This document shows positions 55,379 through 64,000 of a stretch of DNA of 64,000 nucleotides, one piece after another. Origin of the DNA: Bacillus sp. USDA818B3_A (GTDB lineage: Bacteria; Bacillota; Bacilli; Bacillales; Cytobacillaceae); NCBI RefSeq assembly GCF_009928415.1, contig NZ_JAABNN010000008.1, positions 91,714 to 155,713 of the forward strand, given 5' to 3'. A program made the translations under genes and the position numbers. The notes beneath the pieces are model-generated. The model was not told the origin of the DNA. It saw only the letters and a list, made by a program, of their open reading frames with translations, and ran no database searches. How positions within the stretch are numbered: the first letter of the stretch is position 1; the number at the start of each line of letters is the position of its first letter.

Positions 55379-57775
55379 TTATTTTAGTGATTTAATTCCC
55401 CAAATATCATCGGCATATTCTCTAATCGTGCGATCGCTTGAAAAATGACCTGCAAGAGCAATATTGGTTAAACTCATTTTCTGCCACTTGCTCTTGTCTG
55501 TAAATGTTTCGCCTATTTGCTCTTGCACTTTAGCATAAGAAGCGAAATCCTTTAGAACAAAATATTGATCATTTTCCTCTAGTAATGAATCAAAAATAGG
55601 TTCAAATTCATTATTAACACCAGGAAAAAATCCATTTACCAGTTGATCGACTGCCTGCCTGATTCGATAATCATGGTGGTAATACTCTCGCGAAAAGTAG
55701 CCGCCATGCTGGTAATAATGGAGGACTTCGTCAGAAGTTAAACCGAATGTAAAGATGTTTGAAGGGCCGACTAATTCTTTAATTTCAATATTTGCCCCAT
55801 CCAGGGTCCCCACTGTGATGGCACCGTTAATCATAAACTTCATATTTCCGGTACCTGAGGCTTCTTTACTGGCAGTTGAAATCTGTTCGCTGACATCTGA
55901 GGCCGGGAAAATCTTTTCTGCTAAGGAAACCCGGTAATTTTCAAGGAAAATCACCTTTATTTTATCTCCGACCCTTGGGTCATTGTTGACCTGTTCAGCA
56001 ACAGTATTAATTAATTTAATAATCTTCTTTGCATAATAATAACCTGGTGAAGCTTTAGCACCAAAAATAAACACCCTTGGAACAATCGGATAGCTGGGAT
56101 CTTCCTTTATCCGGTTGTAGAGGTTCATAATGTGCAAAACATTTAAAAGCTGACGCTTGTAGGCATGCAGCCTTTTAACTTGGACGTCAAATATTGCCCC
56201 GGTATCAACTTTGACCCCTGTTTTGTCAAGAATGATATCGGCAAGCCTCTGTTTATTTTCATTCTTTATCTTTAAAAGCTGGTCTAAAAGGGATGAATCA
56301 TTTTGATATTGCAGCAAATGTGATAGCTCTTCGGCTGAAGACATCCAAGATGGGCCAATCGTATCTGTAATAAGGGATGATAATTTTGGATTGGCTTTTA
56401 AAAGCCAGCGCCGGTAGGCAATACCGTTTGTTTTATTATTAAATTTCTCCGGATAAAGCTGATAAAATTGGTTCATTTCGCGTTTCTTTAATATTTCAGT
56501 ATGTAGCTTAGCAACACCATTTACACTAAAGCTTCCGACAATCGCTAAATGGGCCATTTTTACATAATGATCAGCAATGATCGCCAGGTCACTAATCCTT
56601 TTCCAATCACCAGGGGTTTGTTCCCATAGCTCTCGGCAAAAGCGCTCATTAATTTCTTCGACAATCATATAAATTCTTGGCAGCAGTGGTTGAAAAATAT
56701 GAATTGGCCATTTTTCGAGGGCCTCTGATAACGTTGTATGGTTAGTATATGAGATGGTATTTTTGGTTATTTTCCATGCTTCTTCCCATTCGTACTCTTC
56801 TTCGTCAATTAAAATCCTCATAAGCTCTGGAATTGCCAATACGGGGTGTGTGTCGTTGATGTGAATACAAACATGTTCATGAAGTTGACTTAAGCTGGTG
56901 TGTTGTTTTCTGTAGGTTCTTAATATTGATTGAATACTAGCTGACACTAAAAAATACTGTTGTTTCAGCCTTAATATTTTCCCCTCATCATGGGTGTCGT
57001 CCGGATACAGGAATTCAGAAATGGACTCTGTCTCTCGCTTGTATTTAAGTACATCCGCATCGATGGGAAATTGAGATGGCTCGGCATTCCACAATCTTAA
57101 TGTATTAACAGTCGGTGTGTTATAGCCAATGACGGGCATGTCATGCGGGACTGCGGTTACAGTTTCCGCATTCAGATGATGAAAAGCGAGACGTCCCTTT
57201 TCCATCTTCGATTCAACTGTCCCCCAAAATGGAACTTTAACAGCGCCGTCTAGTTTGCGAATTTCCCAAACATTTCCGCTTCTCAGCCATTGTTCAGGCA
57301 GCTCGACCTGATAGCCGTCGACTATTTTTTGTTCAAACAAACCATGCTTATAACGAATGCCATGACCATGGCCAGGCAGATTGAGCGAGGCAAGTGAATC
57401 CAGGAAACAGGCAGCTAATCTTCCTAAGCCGCCGTTTCCTAATCCTGCATCACTTTCCAGTTCTTCGAGTTCATCCAGGTCAATCCCTAATTCCTTAAGT
57501 CCTGATTGTATGTTCTCTTCTACACCTAAATTAATTAAATTCTGCCTTAGAAGCTTACCTAATAAATATTCAATAGAGAGATAGTAAACCTGCTTCCCTT
57601 GGGCGGCAAGATATCTTTCATTGGTCGCAATCCAGTCATTGCTTACCCACTCACGAATCATACTTCCCAGGGTTTGGTACTGATCGCGTGCAGTGCTTTC
57701 AGAAAAACTCTTCCCACATAGCATTTCGAGTCTTTTCAGGAAATTTTTCTTAAATAACTCTTTACTAGAGAACAT
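55379..57775 (-). CDS. glgP: Glycogen phosphorylase GlgP
   Basis: 798 aa, exactly the B. subtilis length from ATG 57775 ([11 protein letters not shown]), with AAGGAGTG upstream. The PLP-lysine site is [15 protein letters not shown] (Lys about residue 640); [14 protein letters not shown] and the phosphate-binding [12 protein letters not shown] are also present. Releases glucose-1-phosphate from chain ends. It overlaps the glgA stop by 11 nt. Last gene of glgBCDAP. Confidence 0.97.
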   Translation of the reverse strand: MFSSKELFKKNFLKRLEMLCGKSFSESTARDQYQTLGSMIREWVSNDWIATNERYLAAQGKQVYYLSIEYLLGKLLRQNLINLGVEENIQSGLKELGIDLDELEELESDAGLGNGGLGRLAACFLDSLASLNLPGHGHGIRYKHGLFEQKIVDGYQVELPEQWLRSGNVWEIRKLDGAVKVPFWGTVESKMEKGRLAFHHLNAETVTAVPHDMPVIGYNTPTVNTLRLWNAEPSQFPIDADVLKYKRETESISEFLYPDDTHDEGKILRLKQQYFLVSASIQSILRTYRKQHTSLSQLHEHVCIHINDTHPVLAIPELMRILIDEEEYEWEEAWKITKNTISYTNHTTLSEALEKWPIHIFQPLLPRIYMIVEEINERFCRELWEQTPGDWKRISDLAIIADHYVKMAHLAIVGSFSVNGVAKLHTEILKKREMNQFYQLYPEKFNNKTNGIAYRRWLLKANPKLSSLITDTIGPSWMSSAEELSHLLQYQNDSSLLDQLLKIKNENKQRLADIILDKTGVKVDTGAIFDVQVKRLHAYKRQLLNVLHIMNLYNRIKEDPSYPIVPRVFIFGAKASPGYYYAKKIIKLINTVAEQVNNDPRVGDKIKVIFLENYRVSLAEKIFPASDVSEQISTASKEASGTGNMKFMINGAITVGTLDGANIEIKELVGPSNIFTFGLTSDEVLHYYQHGGYFSREYYHHDYRIRQAVDQLVNGFFPGVNNEFEPIFDSLLEENDQYFVLKDFASYAKVQEQIGETFTDKSKWQKMSLTNIALAGHFSSDRTIREYADDIWGIKSLK

Positions 57776-59216
57776 GTGTTTCACTCCTTGAGACGAGCTC
57801 CGCATAGAGCTGGCTATAACTAAATGCTGATTGTGCCCAGCTATAATCCTTTTCCATAGCCTGCTTTACAATGGATTCCCAAATTGGTTTATCATGATAG
57901 AAGGAGAGCGCTCGCTGAATGGTATATAGCATGTCATGAGCATTAAAGTTTTGGAAAGAGAAGCCATTTCCTCTGTCCGTAAATTCATTATATGCCTTTA
58001 CAGTATCATTTAAGCCCCCAGTTTCACGAACTATAGGTATGGCCCCATATCTCATCGCAATCAGCTGTCCAAGCCCGCATGGTTCAAATTGTGAGGGCAT
58101 TAAGAACAAATCCGCTGCAGCATACAGCTTATGGGCCAGTTCCTCACTGAAGCCAGTATGAACCTTTAATTTATCAGGATAAATTCTGGCTGTCTGCCTG
58201 AAATACTCTTCATACTCATAATCACCTGTTCCAAGTATAATCACTTGTACGTCTTCTTGCAAAATTTCCCTGAATACACACTTGACCAAATCCAGACCTT
58301 TTTGTTTCGTCAGCCTTGTAATCATGACCAAGAGTGGTGTGGCAGCATCCTCGGGCAAACCAAATTGCTTTTGAATCTCTCTTTTGTTAACAGACTTTTT
58401 AGAATAGGTATCCGCCTTATAATTTTGGTAAATGAGTGGATCAATGGCTGGATTATAAAACTCTTCATCGATTCCATTTAAGATTCCGATGAGGTCCTCA
58501 TTTCTTGCCTGCAGAAGTCCATCTAGTTTTTCTCCATAAGTCGGGCTTTGAATTTCTTCTTTGTAGGTAGGACTAACCGTTGTGATTTTATCTGCTGCCA
58601 CAAGGCCGCCCTTCATAAAATTTATATTACCAAAGAATTCCAAATGTCCTGATTGGAAGGATGTGTAATCCAAGCCTAATAAATCTCCTAGAACATCCTT
58701 TGGGAAAATCCCTTGGAATTGAAGATTATGAATGGTAAACACAGTCTTAATCAGACCATAACCTTTTCGCTTGTAGTACTCCGTTCTTAATAGGTAAGGA
58801 ATCATAGCCGTATGCCAGTCATGACAATGCAGCACATCAGGGTAAAAGTTTAGTTCAGCAATTGCTTCAAGGATCGCACGATTTAAATAGGCAAATCTTT
58901 CTCCGTCATCGAAATAGCCGTATAAACCTTCACGCTTAAAATAGTATTCATTGTCAACGAAATAATAGGTAATCCCTTGGTGTGTAAGTTCTTCGATTCC
59001 ACAATATTGATTTCTCCAGCCTACGGAAACGGTGAACTCCTTGACTTTCTTCATTTTTTGTTTGTATTGTTCTGATATCGTCCCATATTTCGGAAGAATT
59101 ACCCTTACATCCGTACCAAGGCTCTTTAGTTCTTTTGGAAGTGAACCGGCAACATCAGCGAGTCCCCCAGATTTTGCGAATGGGCCACATTCCGATACAG
59201 CAAATAAAATTTTCAC
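57765..59216 (-). CDS. glgA: Glycogen synthase GlgA
   Basis: 483 aa, GT5 family. ADP-glucose-binding [10 protein letters not shown] (Lys15), [10 protein letters not shown] and the C-terminal [12 protein letters not shown] with catalytic Glu are present. GTG start at 59216 overlaps the glgD stop by 4 nt. Extends alpha-1,4 glucan chains with ADP-glucose made by GlgC/GlgD. Confidence 0.97.
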   Translation of the reverse strand: MKILFAVSECGPFAKSGGLADVAGSLPKELKSLGTDVRVILPKYGTISEQYKQKMKKVKEFTVSVGWRNQYCGIEELTHQGITYYFVDNEYYFKREGLYGYFDDGERFAYLNRAILEAIAELNFYPDVLHCHDWHTAMIPYLLRTEYYKRKGYGLIKTVFTIHNLQFQGIFPKDVLGDLLGLDYTSFQSGHLEFFGNINFMKGGLVAADKITTVSPTYKEEIQSPTYGEKLDGLLQARNEDLIGILNGIDEEFYNPAIDPLIYQNYKADTYSKKSVNKREIQKQFGLPEDAATPLLVMITRLTKQKGLDLVKCVFREILQEDVQVIILGTGDYEYEEYFRQTARIYPDKLKVHTGFSEELAHKLYAAADLFLMPSQFEPCGLGQLIAMRYGAIPIVRETGGLNDTVKAYNEFTDRGNGFSFQNFNAHDMLYTIQRALSFYHDKPIWESIVKQAMEKDYSWAQSAFSYSQLYAELVSRSETHVL

Positions 59217-60244
59217 GAATTCATCAGCGCTCCTTGCTTCGTTCCTTTGCGAATCACATAAGGGTTTTGTGCGGTACCTTCTAAATAGGTCCCGGCCTCC
59301 ACCTTTACATCTTTATCTAAAATAACAGAATCTAGGTAACAGTTGTCCTCGATCTGACACTTTTGCATAATAATACAATTCTTAATGACTGCACCTTTGC
59401 CAATTTTTACGCCCCGGGCAACAATACTGTTTTCCACCGTTCCGCTAATATGACAGCCATTTGCAATCATTGCATTTTTTACTTCTGACTCATGTACATA
59501 CTTTGTTGGTGGTTCATCTTTCACCTTTGTAATAATTGGCTGATCTTTTAAGAATACTTGCTTCCATACATTTGGATCAAGCAATTTCATACTGGTAGTG
59601 AAATAGCTGTCAATCGAATCTATTATTGCGGCATAACCGGTATATTCATAGTGGCAAATTGAATAGTCGTGAGAATGGTCTGTTACTACATCCTTCATGC
59701 AGGTATACCCTGTCTCATTTCTAGTTTCAATTAATTTAATCAGCTGCGATGTCTTGATTAAATACATCTCCATTGAACGTCCATCCTGGTGACGGATTTC
59801 AGTTATATCGCATTTTGCCTCATTATGCCATTCTAAAATAGGTCGAAAATTCATATTAACAATGGTATTACAGTTGGAGATGATGGCATACTCCTGTGTG
59901 CTTCTGTAAAAATAATCTAAATTGGCTGCAAAATGTTCAAACGATCCAATTTTATTAACATCACTATCCACAATCGCGGATGGAAAGAAGAACAGACCAT
60001 CTCGTTTACGATTTAAATCCCAATTTTTCCCGGAGCCCAGATGGTCCATGAGGGAACGATATTGCATTTTTGGAAAGATGGCTACACTGCGGATGCCTGA
60101 ATTGACCATATTGGATAGAACAAAATCAATAATTCGGTAGCGCCCTCCAAATGGCAGTGCTGCGAGTGAGCGATGGACCAGTAAATCCTCTAAATCTTCG
60201 TGGTAGGTTGTAGCATCAATAACACCTAATAGCTTTCTTTTCAC
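59213..60244 (-). CDS. glgD: GlgD, ADP-glucose pyrophosphorylase regulatory subunit
   Basis: 343 aa. Related to GlgC but with a degenerate N-terminus: [20 protein letters not shown] replaces the GGKGSRL pyrophosphate loop, so it is probably not catalytic by itself. A left-handed beta-helix C-terminus follows ([20 protein letters not shown]). Forms a mixed complex with GlgC in Bacillaceae. Confidence 0.95.
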   Translation of the reverse strand: MKRKLLGVIDATTYHEDLEDLLVHRSLAALPFGGRYRIIDFVLSNMVNSGIRSVAIFPKMQYRSLMDHLGSGKNWDLNRKRDGLFFFPSAIVDSDVNKIGSFEHFAANLDYFYRSTQEYAIISNCNTIVNMNFRPILEWHNEAKCDITEIRHQDGRSMEMYLIKTSQLIKLIETRNETGYTCMKDVVTDHSHDYSICHYEYTGYAAIIDSIDSYFTTSMKLLDPNVWKQVFLKDQPIITKVKDEPPTKYVHESEVKNAMIANGCHISGTVENSIVARGVKIGKGAVIKNCIIMQKCQIEDNCYLDSVILDKDVKVEAGTYLEGTAQNPYVIRKGTKQGALMNS

Positions 60245-60290
60245 TCCAAATTCCCTCCTGTTTTTCTATTAAATAACCAACCTATTTTTT

Positions 60291-61436
60291 CTATAGGGCT
60301 GGATAAAGTTCGTTCAACATTTCTTCTGTCACAAGGATAATTTCGTCATCAAAGGAGCGAATCACGGTCCCGTCCGGTATTTTCACTTCACCAGGAACAA
60401 TCGCTTTTTCTATTAAACAATTCTTGCCGATCTCTGCGTCAGGCATAATGACAGACTCTTTTATCATCGTGTTCTTTCCGACTGTGACGCCTTGGAATAA
60501 CACAGATTTATCTATATTTCCTTCAATGGTGCATCCCTCATTTATAAGGGAATTCCTTACAATAGCATCTGGAGCAATATATTGCGGCGGCTGGTTTGGA
60601 TTAACTGAATAGATTCTCCAATCATTTTCAAATAAATCTAATTCGCAATCTTCACCCAATAAATCCATATTTGCTTCCCATAAACTTTGGACTGTACCCA
60701 CGTCCTTCCAATAGCCTTTAAACGGGTAGGCATACAATTTTTTATGCTCGTCTAAAAGAAGAGGGATAATGTCTTTTCCAAAATCATGACTGGAATTAGG
60801 GTCACGGTCATCCATTTCTAAATACTCTTTTAGGACACTCCAGTTGAAAATGTAAATCCCCATCGATGCGAGGTTATTTTTTGGCTGGCTTGGCTTTTCC
60901 TCAAACTCTGTAATCCGCATTTCCTCATTCGTATTCATAATGCCAAAACGGCTTGCTTCAGCCCATGGAACTTCTATTAAAGAAATCGTAGCATCGGCTC
61001 TTTTTTCAATATGATAATCAAGCATGCTTTCATAATTCATTTTATAAATATGATCACCGGAAAGGATTAAAACGTATTCCGGTTGATATTGCTTCAAATA
61101 ATTCACATTTTGAAAAATGGCACTCGCCGTACCCGTGTACCATTTAACCTCTGAAGACTCAGCATATGGAGGAAGAACCGTAACTCCTCCATCCTTGCGG
61201 TCAAGGTCCCAGGCACTGCCTATACCAATATAGGAATTTAATAAAAGCGGCTGATATTGGGTTAACACCCCAACAGTATCAATACCAGAATTAGCACAAT
61301 TGCTTAATGTAAAGTCAATGATTCGATATTTCCCCCCAAAAGGTACTGCAGGCTTCGCTAGTTCTTTTGTAAGCGAATTAAGTCTGCTTCCTTTCCCCCC
61401 TGCTAACAGCATGGCTACGCACTTTTTCTTTACCAT
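60291..61436 (-). CDS. glgC: Glucose-1-phosphate adenylyltransferase GlgC
   Basis: 381 aa. Nucleotide-binding [14 protein letters not shown] (about residues 10-23), [16 protein letters not shown], catalytic-region [10 protein letters not shown] (about residue 130), and FEEKPSQP. The C-terminus is a hexapeptide beta-helix. Makes ADP-glucose, the committed step. The start at 61436 matches the B. subtilis N-terminus and lies 59 nt inside glgB. 46 nt before glgD. Confidence 0.97.
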   Translation of the reverse strand: MVKKKCVAMLLAGGKGSRLNSLTKELAKPAVPFGGKYRIIDFTLSNCANSGIDTVGVLTQYQPLLLNSYIGIGSAWDLDRKDGGVTVLPPYAESSEVKWYTGTASAIFQNVNYLKQYQPEYVLILSGDHIYKMNYESMLDYHIEKRADATISLIEVPWAEASRFGIMNTNEEMRITEFEEKPSQPKNNLASMGIYIFNWSVLKEYLEMDDRDPNSSHDFGKDIIPLLLDEHKKLYAYPFKGYWKDVGTVQSLWEANMDLLGEDCELDLFENDWRIYSVNPNQPPQYIAPDAIVRNSLINEGCTIEGNIDKSVLFQGVTVGKNTMIKESVIMPDAEIGKNCLIEKAIVPGEVKIPDGTVIRSFDDEIILVTEEMLNELYPAL

Positions 61437-63327
61437 TACCTTTTCTCTCCTTCCGCTTTTTAACTGGCCTAATAATTTGAAAACCGAACGCGGGAATCGC
61501 TATCTCCATTGAAAATGGCTGACCATGATAAGACTCTTCAGATGCTAGAATCGTCTTCTTGTTCATCAAGCCTGATCCACCGTACTCTTGGTAATCGCTA
61601 TTGATTATTTCACGATATTCGCCTGCCTTTGGAGCGCCAATTTTATAAACCGGATACTCCACACCCGTAAAATTGCAGACGATAATCAGTGTATCTTCTT
61701 CCTTTTTTCCTTTTCGGATGAAGGAAAAAATAGATTGGGTACTGTTGTTAACATCGATCCACTCAAAGCCTTCCTGCAAATGGTCTAATTCGTAGAGTGC
61801 CTTTGAGCGTTTATATAGTTTTGTTAATACTTTTACATATGTGTTTAAATTGCGGTGCATGTCATAATCCAATAAGTTCCAATCGAGTTGTTCTTTATCT
61901 TTCCACTCCGCAAATTGGCCTAATTCAAACCCCATGAACAATAATTTTTTTCCTGGGTGAGCAAACATGTATCCTAGCAGAAGCCTCAGCTGGGCAAATT
62001 TCTCCCAATACTCCCCTGGCATTTTGTCTAACAATGATTTTTTCCCATGGACAACTTCATCATGAGAAAATGGAAGCATAAAGTTTTCAGTAAATGCATA
62101 TAAAAGTGAAAACGTTACCTTTGAATGGACCTTTGATCGGGAATAAGGCGGTGTTTCCATATATTCAAGCATGTCATTCATCCAGCCCATATTCCATTTG
62201 TAGTCAAATCCTAAACCGCCGTAGTGTACTGGCGCTGTAACTTGAGGATATTCCGTAGAGTCCTCCCCAATCATGAGAAAATGGGGATCGAAATCATGTA
62301 CTTCTTTATTCAGTTTTTTTAAGAAATTTATTCCAAAAGGGTTTTCACGTTTTCCGTGAGTGGTATCTGGCCAATAAATGATATTAGCGACGGCATCCAT
62401 CCGGAAGCCATCAATATGGAAACTGTCAATCCAAAATAAAGCATTAGATATCAGGAAACTTTGAACCTCGCCCTTTCCTAAATCGAAGTTTGCTGTCCCC
62501 CAGACTGGATTCTCTCTATCGTAATCTGTACTGTATGAATAGATATGTGTTCCGTCAAATCGATAAAGTCCATGGGCATCTTTGCAAAAATGTCCCGGTA
62601 CCCAGTCAAGAATGACACCTATGCCTTGCTGATGGCATTGGTCCACAAAGTATCTAAAATCATCGGGTGTTCCGTATCTGGAGGTTATTGAGAAATAACC
62701 TGTTCCCTGGTAGCCCCAGGAGGCATCAAGCGGGTGCTCAATGAGCGGCAATAGTTCTATATGGGTAAATCCATGTTCTATTACATAAGGAATGAGTTCC
62801 TCCGCCAGTTCCTTGTAGGTCAAGTAAGTACCGTCCTCTTTTTTCTTCCACGAACCGGCATGAACTTCGTATATAATGGCTGGCTCCGATAAAACATTCT
62901 TCTTTCCTTTTCGATCTAGCCAGTGATCATCTTTCCAATCATAATTCTTTAAGGAATATACAATGGAAGCGGTGTTCGGTCTTAATTCTGAATAAAATGC
63001 AAAGGGATCAGCCTTTAAAAGCTTTTCACCTGAAGAGGTAATAATCTCGTACTTATAAATACAATCTTCTAGATTCTGATCGATAACCAAAATCCATACT
63101 CCCTCGTCATTTACCTTTTGCAGTTCATATCCTTCACCATTCCAGTTATTAAAATCCCCCGTAAGCCTTACCTTTAAGGCATTGGGTGCCCAAACGCAAA
63201 ATCGTGTATAGATCTTATCGGAATCTTTAAAGATATGAGCGCCAAAAAGCTGGTGACTCTGGAAGAAGCTGCCTTCATGAAACAAATGCAGCTGGTAATC
63301 TGTCGGGTATAGCGTATTCACCGTCAT
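61378..63327 (-). CDS. glgB: 1,4-alpha-Glucan branching enzyme GlgB
   Basis: 649 aa from ATG 63327 ([11 protein letters not shown]), with GAGGAG upstream; the frame to 63369 is an extension. N-terminal CBM48 (FGAHIF... to about residue 110), then the GH13 barrel: [20 protein letters not shown] (nucleophile Asp), IGEDSTEYP (acid Glu), [10 protein letters not shown] lysine/arginine-rich tail of about 30 residues ([16 protein letters not shown]...) is encoded by the part that overlaps or leads into glgC. First gene of glgBCDAP. Confidence 0.96.
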   Translation of the reverse strand: MTVNTLYPTDYQLHLFHEGSFFQSHQLFGAHIFKDSDKIYTRFCVWAPNALKVRLTGDFNNWNGEGYELQKVNDEGVWILVIDQNLEDCIYKYEIITSSGEKLLKADPFAFYSELRPNTASIVYSLKNYDWKDDHWLDRKGKKNVLSEPAIIYEVHAGSWKKKEDGTYLTYKELAEELIPYVIEHGFTHIELLPLIEHPLDASWGYQGTGYFSITSRYGTPDDFRYFVDQCHQQGIGVILDWVPGHFCKDAHGLYRFDGTHIYSYSTDYDRENPVWGTANFDLGKGEVQSFLISNALFWIDSFHIDGFRMDAVANIIYWPDTTHGKRENPFGINFLKKLNKEVHDFDPHFLMIGEDSTEYPQVTAPVHYGGLGFDYKWNMGWMNDMLEYMETPPYSRSKVHSKVTFSLLYAFTENFMLPFSHDEVVHGKKSLLDKMPGEYWEKFAQLRLLLGYMFAHPGKKLLFMGFELGQFAEWKDKEQLDWNLLDYDMHRNLNTYVKVLTKLYKRSKALYELDHLQEGFEWIDVNNSTQSIFSFIRKGKKEEDTLIIVCNFTGVEYPVYKIGAPKAGEYREIINSDYQEYGGSGLMNKKTILASEESYHGQPFSMEIAIPAFGFQIIRPVKKRKERKGNGKEKVRSHAVSRGERKQT

Positions 63328-63366
63328 GGCTCTCCTCGTCTCATTGAAAATATGTATTTCATTGAC

Positions 63367-63394
63367 CAATTATAAAGGGAAATCATAAATATTC
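63367..63394 (-). promoter_or_regulatory. SigE-like or SigA-like promoter of glgB
   Basis: Minus strand: GAATATT (63394-63388), 13-nt spacer, TATAATTG (63374-63367), 40 nt before glgB. GAATATT fits the SigE -35 pattern kmATATT; the -10 shares only ATA with CATACAnT and also reads as a SigA TATAAT. The glg operon of B. subtilis is SigE-dependent, which favours that reading. Confidence 0.45.
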
Positions 63395-63911
63395 CTCGTA
63401 AAACTTTTTTATCTTTTCTGACAACAAACGATTTTTATCGCCACTAAGTAACAATACCCCCTATTATTCGACACTAAACATCAAAATCATCTTCAATATT
63501 CGACATGATTCTAGTTTCTTTTTTTAAAAAATTACTGTCAAAAAGTTATTTTTTCAATAATAAAACACACAAAAAACTTTTAGTAAAAACCGGTAAATGT
63601 AAACGTTATCAACGTTCTTTAAAAAGAATTATATTTATTTTAATTATATTGAAATAACAAAAATGTTTTGGAAACACTAAATATACTGCCAGGCTTATAT
63701 AATCATTAAATTAAATATTTTCCTAGGCAGGGATGAATCTTCTAAAAGTAGAGTAAATCCAAAGGAGTAGATGAAAGGAATTTGAGAAGTTTAGAGTTGC
63801 GGAAGTTTTTTCAGATTTACTATTTTCTTGGCTTATCATGGTGTAAGTATAAATGAAAATACTGTTTAATTTTATAATTCATTTTATTGAAAGTAATCCA
63901 TAGCAATGAAT
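63395..63911. other. Intergenic region upstream of glgB
   Basis: About 520 nt, very A/T-rich, no gene on either strand. It contains the cre match at 63598-63611 and, 25 nt further downstream on the minus strand, TTACTA-18-TATTAT, a possible promoter. The stretch 63660-63900 holds nothing I recognise. Confidence 0.55.
63598..63611 (-). promoter_or_regulatory. Perfect cre match upstream of glgB
   Basis: TGTAAACGTTATCA fits TGWAANCGNTNWCA at all fixed positions. It lies 271 nt upstream of the glgB ATG and just upstream of the possible TTACTA-TATTAT promoter, a place where CcpA could activate rather than repress. Confidence 0.6.
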
Positions 63912-63945
63912 AAAAAAAACTGATAACAGATGTTATCAGTTTTTT
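63912..63945 (-). terminator. Terminator after tRNA-Glu
   Basis: Minus strand: AAAAAACTGATAACA, 2-nt loop, TGTTATCAGTTTTTTTT. It begins one or two nt after the tRNA 3' end. Confidence 0.92.
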
Positions 63946-63946
63946 A

Positions 63947-64000
63947 TGACCCCTACGGGATTCGAACCCGTGTTACCGCCGTGAAAGGGCGGTGTCTTAA
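63947..64000 (-). tRNA. tRNA-Glu (UUC), 5' part beyond window edge
   Basis: The 3' 54 nt are present. On the minus strand the anticodon arm is CCGCC-CTTTCAC-GGCGG, anticodon TTC, then the T arm CGGGTTCGAATCCCG and the acceptor 3' strand AGGGGTC plus A. The 3' CCA is not encoded; the next bases are TAAAA and a terminator. The D arm and 5' acceptor strand are outside the window. Confidence 0.95.

Overview
This window is a continuous stretch of chromosome from a low-GC, endospore-forming Gram-positive bacterium of the family Bacillaceae. Nearly every gene has a counterpart in the 'yt_' arc of Bacillus subtilis (trmB to glgP), in much the same order, but several differences argue against B. subtilis itself. 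These are a full-length E. coli-type SpeD, a CstA/LytS/LytT block next to leuS, an ArsR/AHSA1 pair, a lone zinc-binding lipoprotein beside the cydAB-like genes, and menA next to the men operon. A Neobacillus- or Mesobacillus-like relative is my best guess; this is inference from gene order and protein sequence, not from a search.

Layout. 1-7.3 kb: trmB (cut by the window edge), ytzH, ytmP, the pullulanase amyX coupled to the lipid kinase ytlR, thpR (ytlP), a cysteine-synthase homologue and the small regulator ytzE. 7.5-10.7 kb: amino-acid permease, AHSA1/ArsR operon with a double operator, speD. 10.8-18.5 kb: rsuA-type pseudouridine synthase overlapping a MurJ-type flippase, a flavoprotein, cse60, a Q/N/G-rich membrane-anchored protein, a rhodanese, and leuS under a leucine T-box. 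18.6-25.4 kb: GC-rich dispersed repeat, cstA with its LytS/LytT (BtsS/BtsR-like) two-component system, an MFS exporter, a block of 52-bp tandem repeats, and two small genes. 25.6-36.6 kb: ytqA/ytqB, ytpA/ytpB, ytoA, asnB, metK under a SAM-I riboswitch, pckA, ytmB, ytmA. 36.8-46.5 kb: ytlACD ABC importer, ytkD, small genes, luxS, yidD, a beta-carbonic anhydrase, a Zur-boxed zinc lipoprotein, cydAB-like ythAB and a DUF1540 gene. 46.5-55.3 kb: menaquinone genes menFDHBEC (minus strand) and menA (plus strand). 55.4-63.3 kb: the glycogen operon glgBCDAP. The window ends inside a tRNA-Glu.

Function. The genes are mostly core metabolism: menaquinone synthesis together with a bd-type oxidase (respiration), glycogen synthesis and breakdown plus a debranching pullulanase, gluconeogenesis (pckA), the SAM cycle (metK, luxS, speD), and carbon-state transport (cstA). 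Regulation is unusually legible. A T-box, a S-box, two perfect cre matches (cstA promoter; upstream of glgB), a CcpN-like site at pckA, a near-consensus Zur box, and an ArsR double operator 31 bp apart can all be read directly.

I did not find an obviously new multi-gene system (no CRISPR array, prophage, transposase or toxin-antitoxin locus). The least explained sequences are the 52-bp tandem repeats near 24.7-24.9 kb, the two copies of a dispersed palindromic repeat, the Q/N/G-rich protein at about 15 kb, a terminator placed inside the men operon, and the long metK and ytzE leaders.
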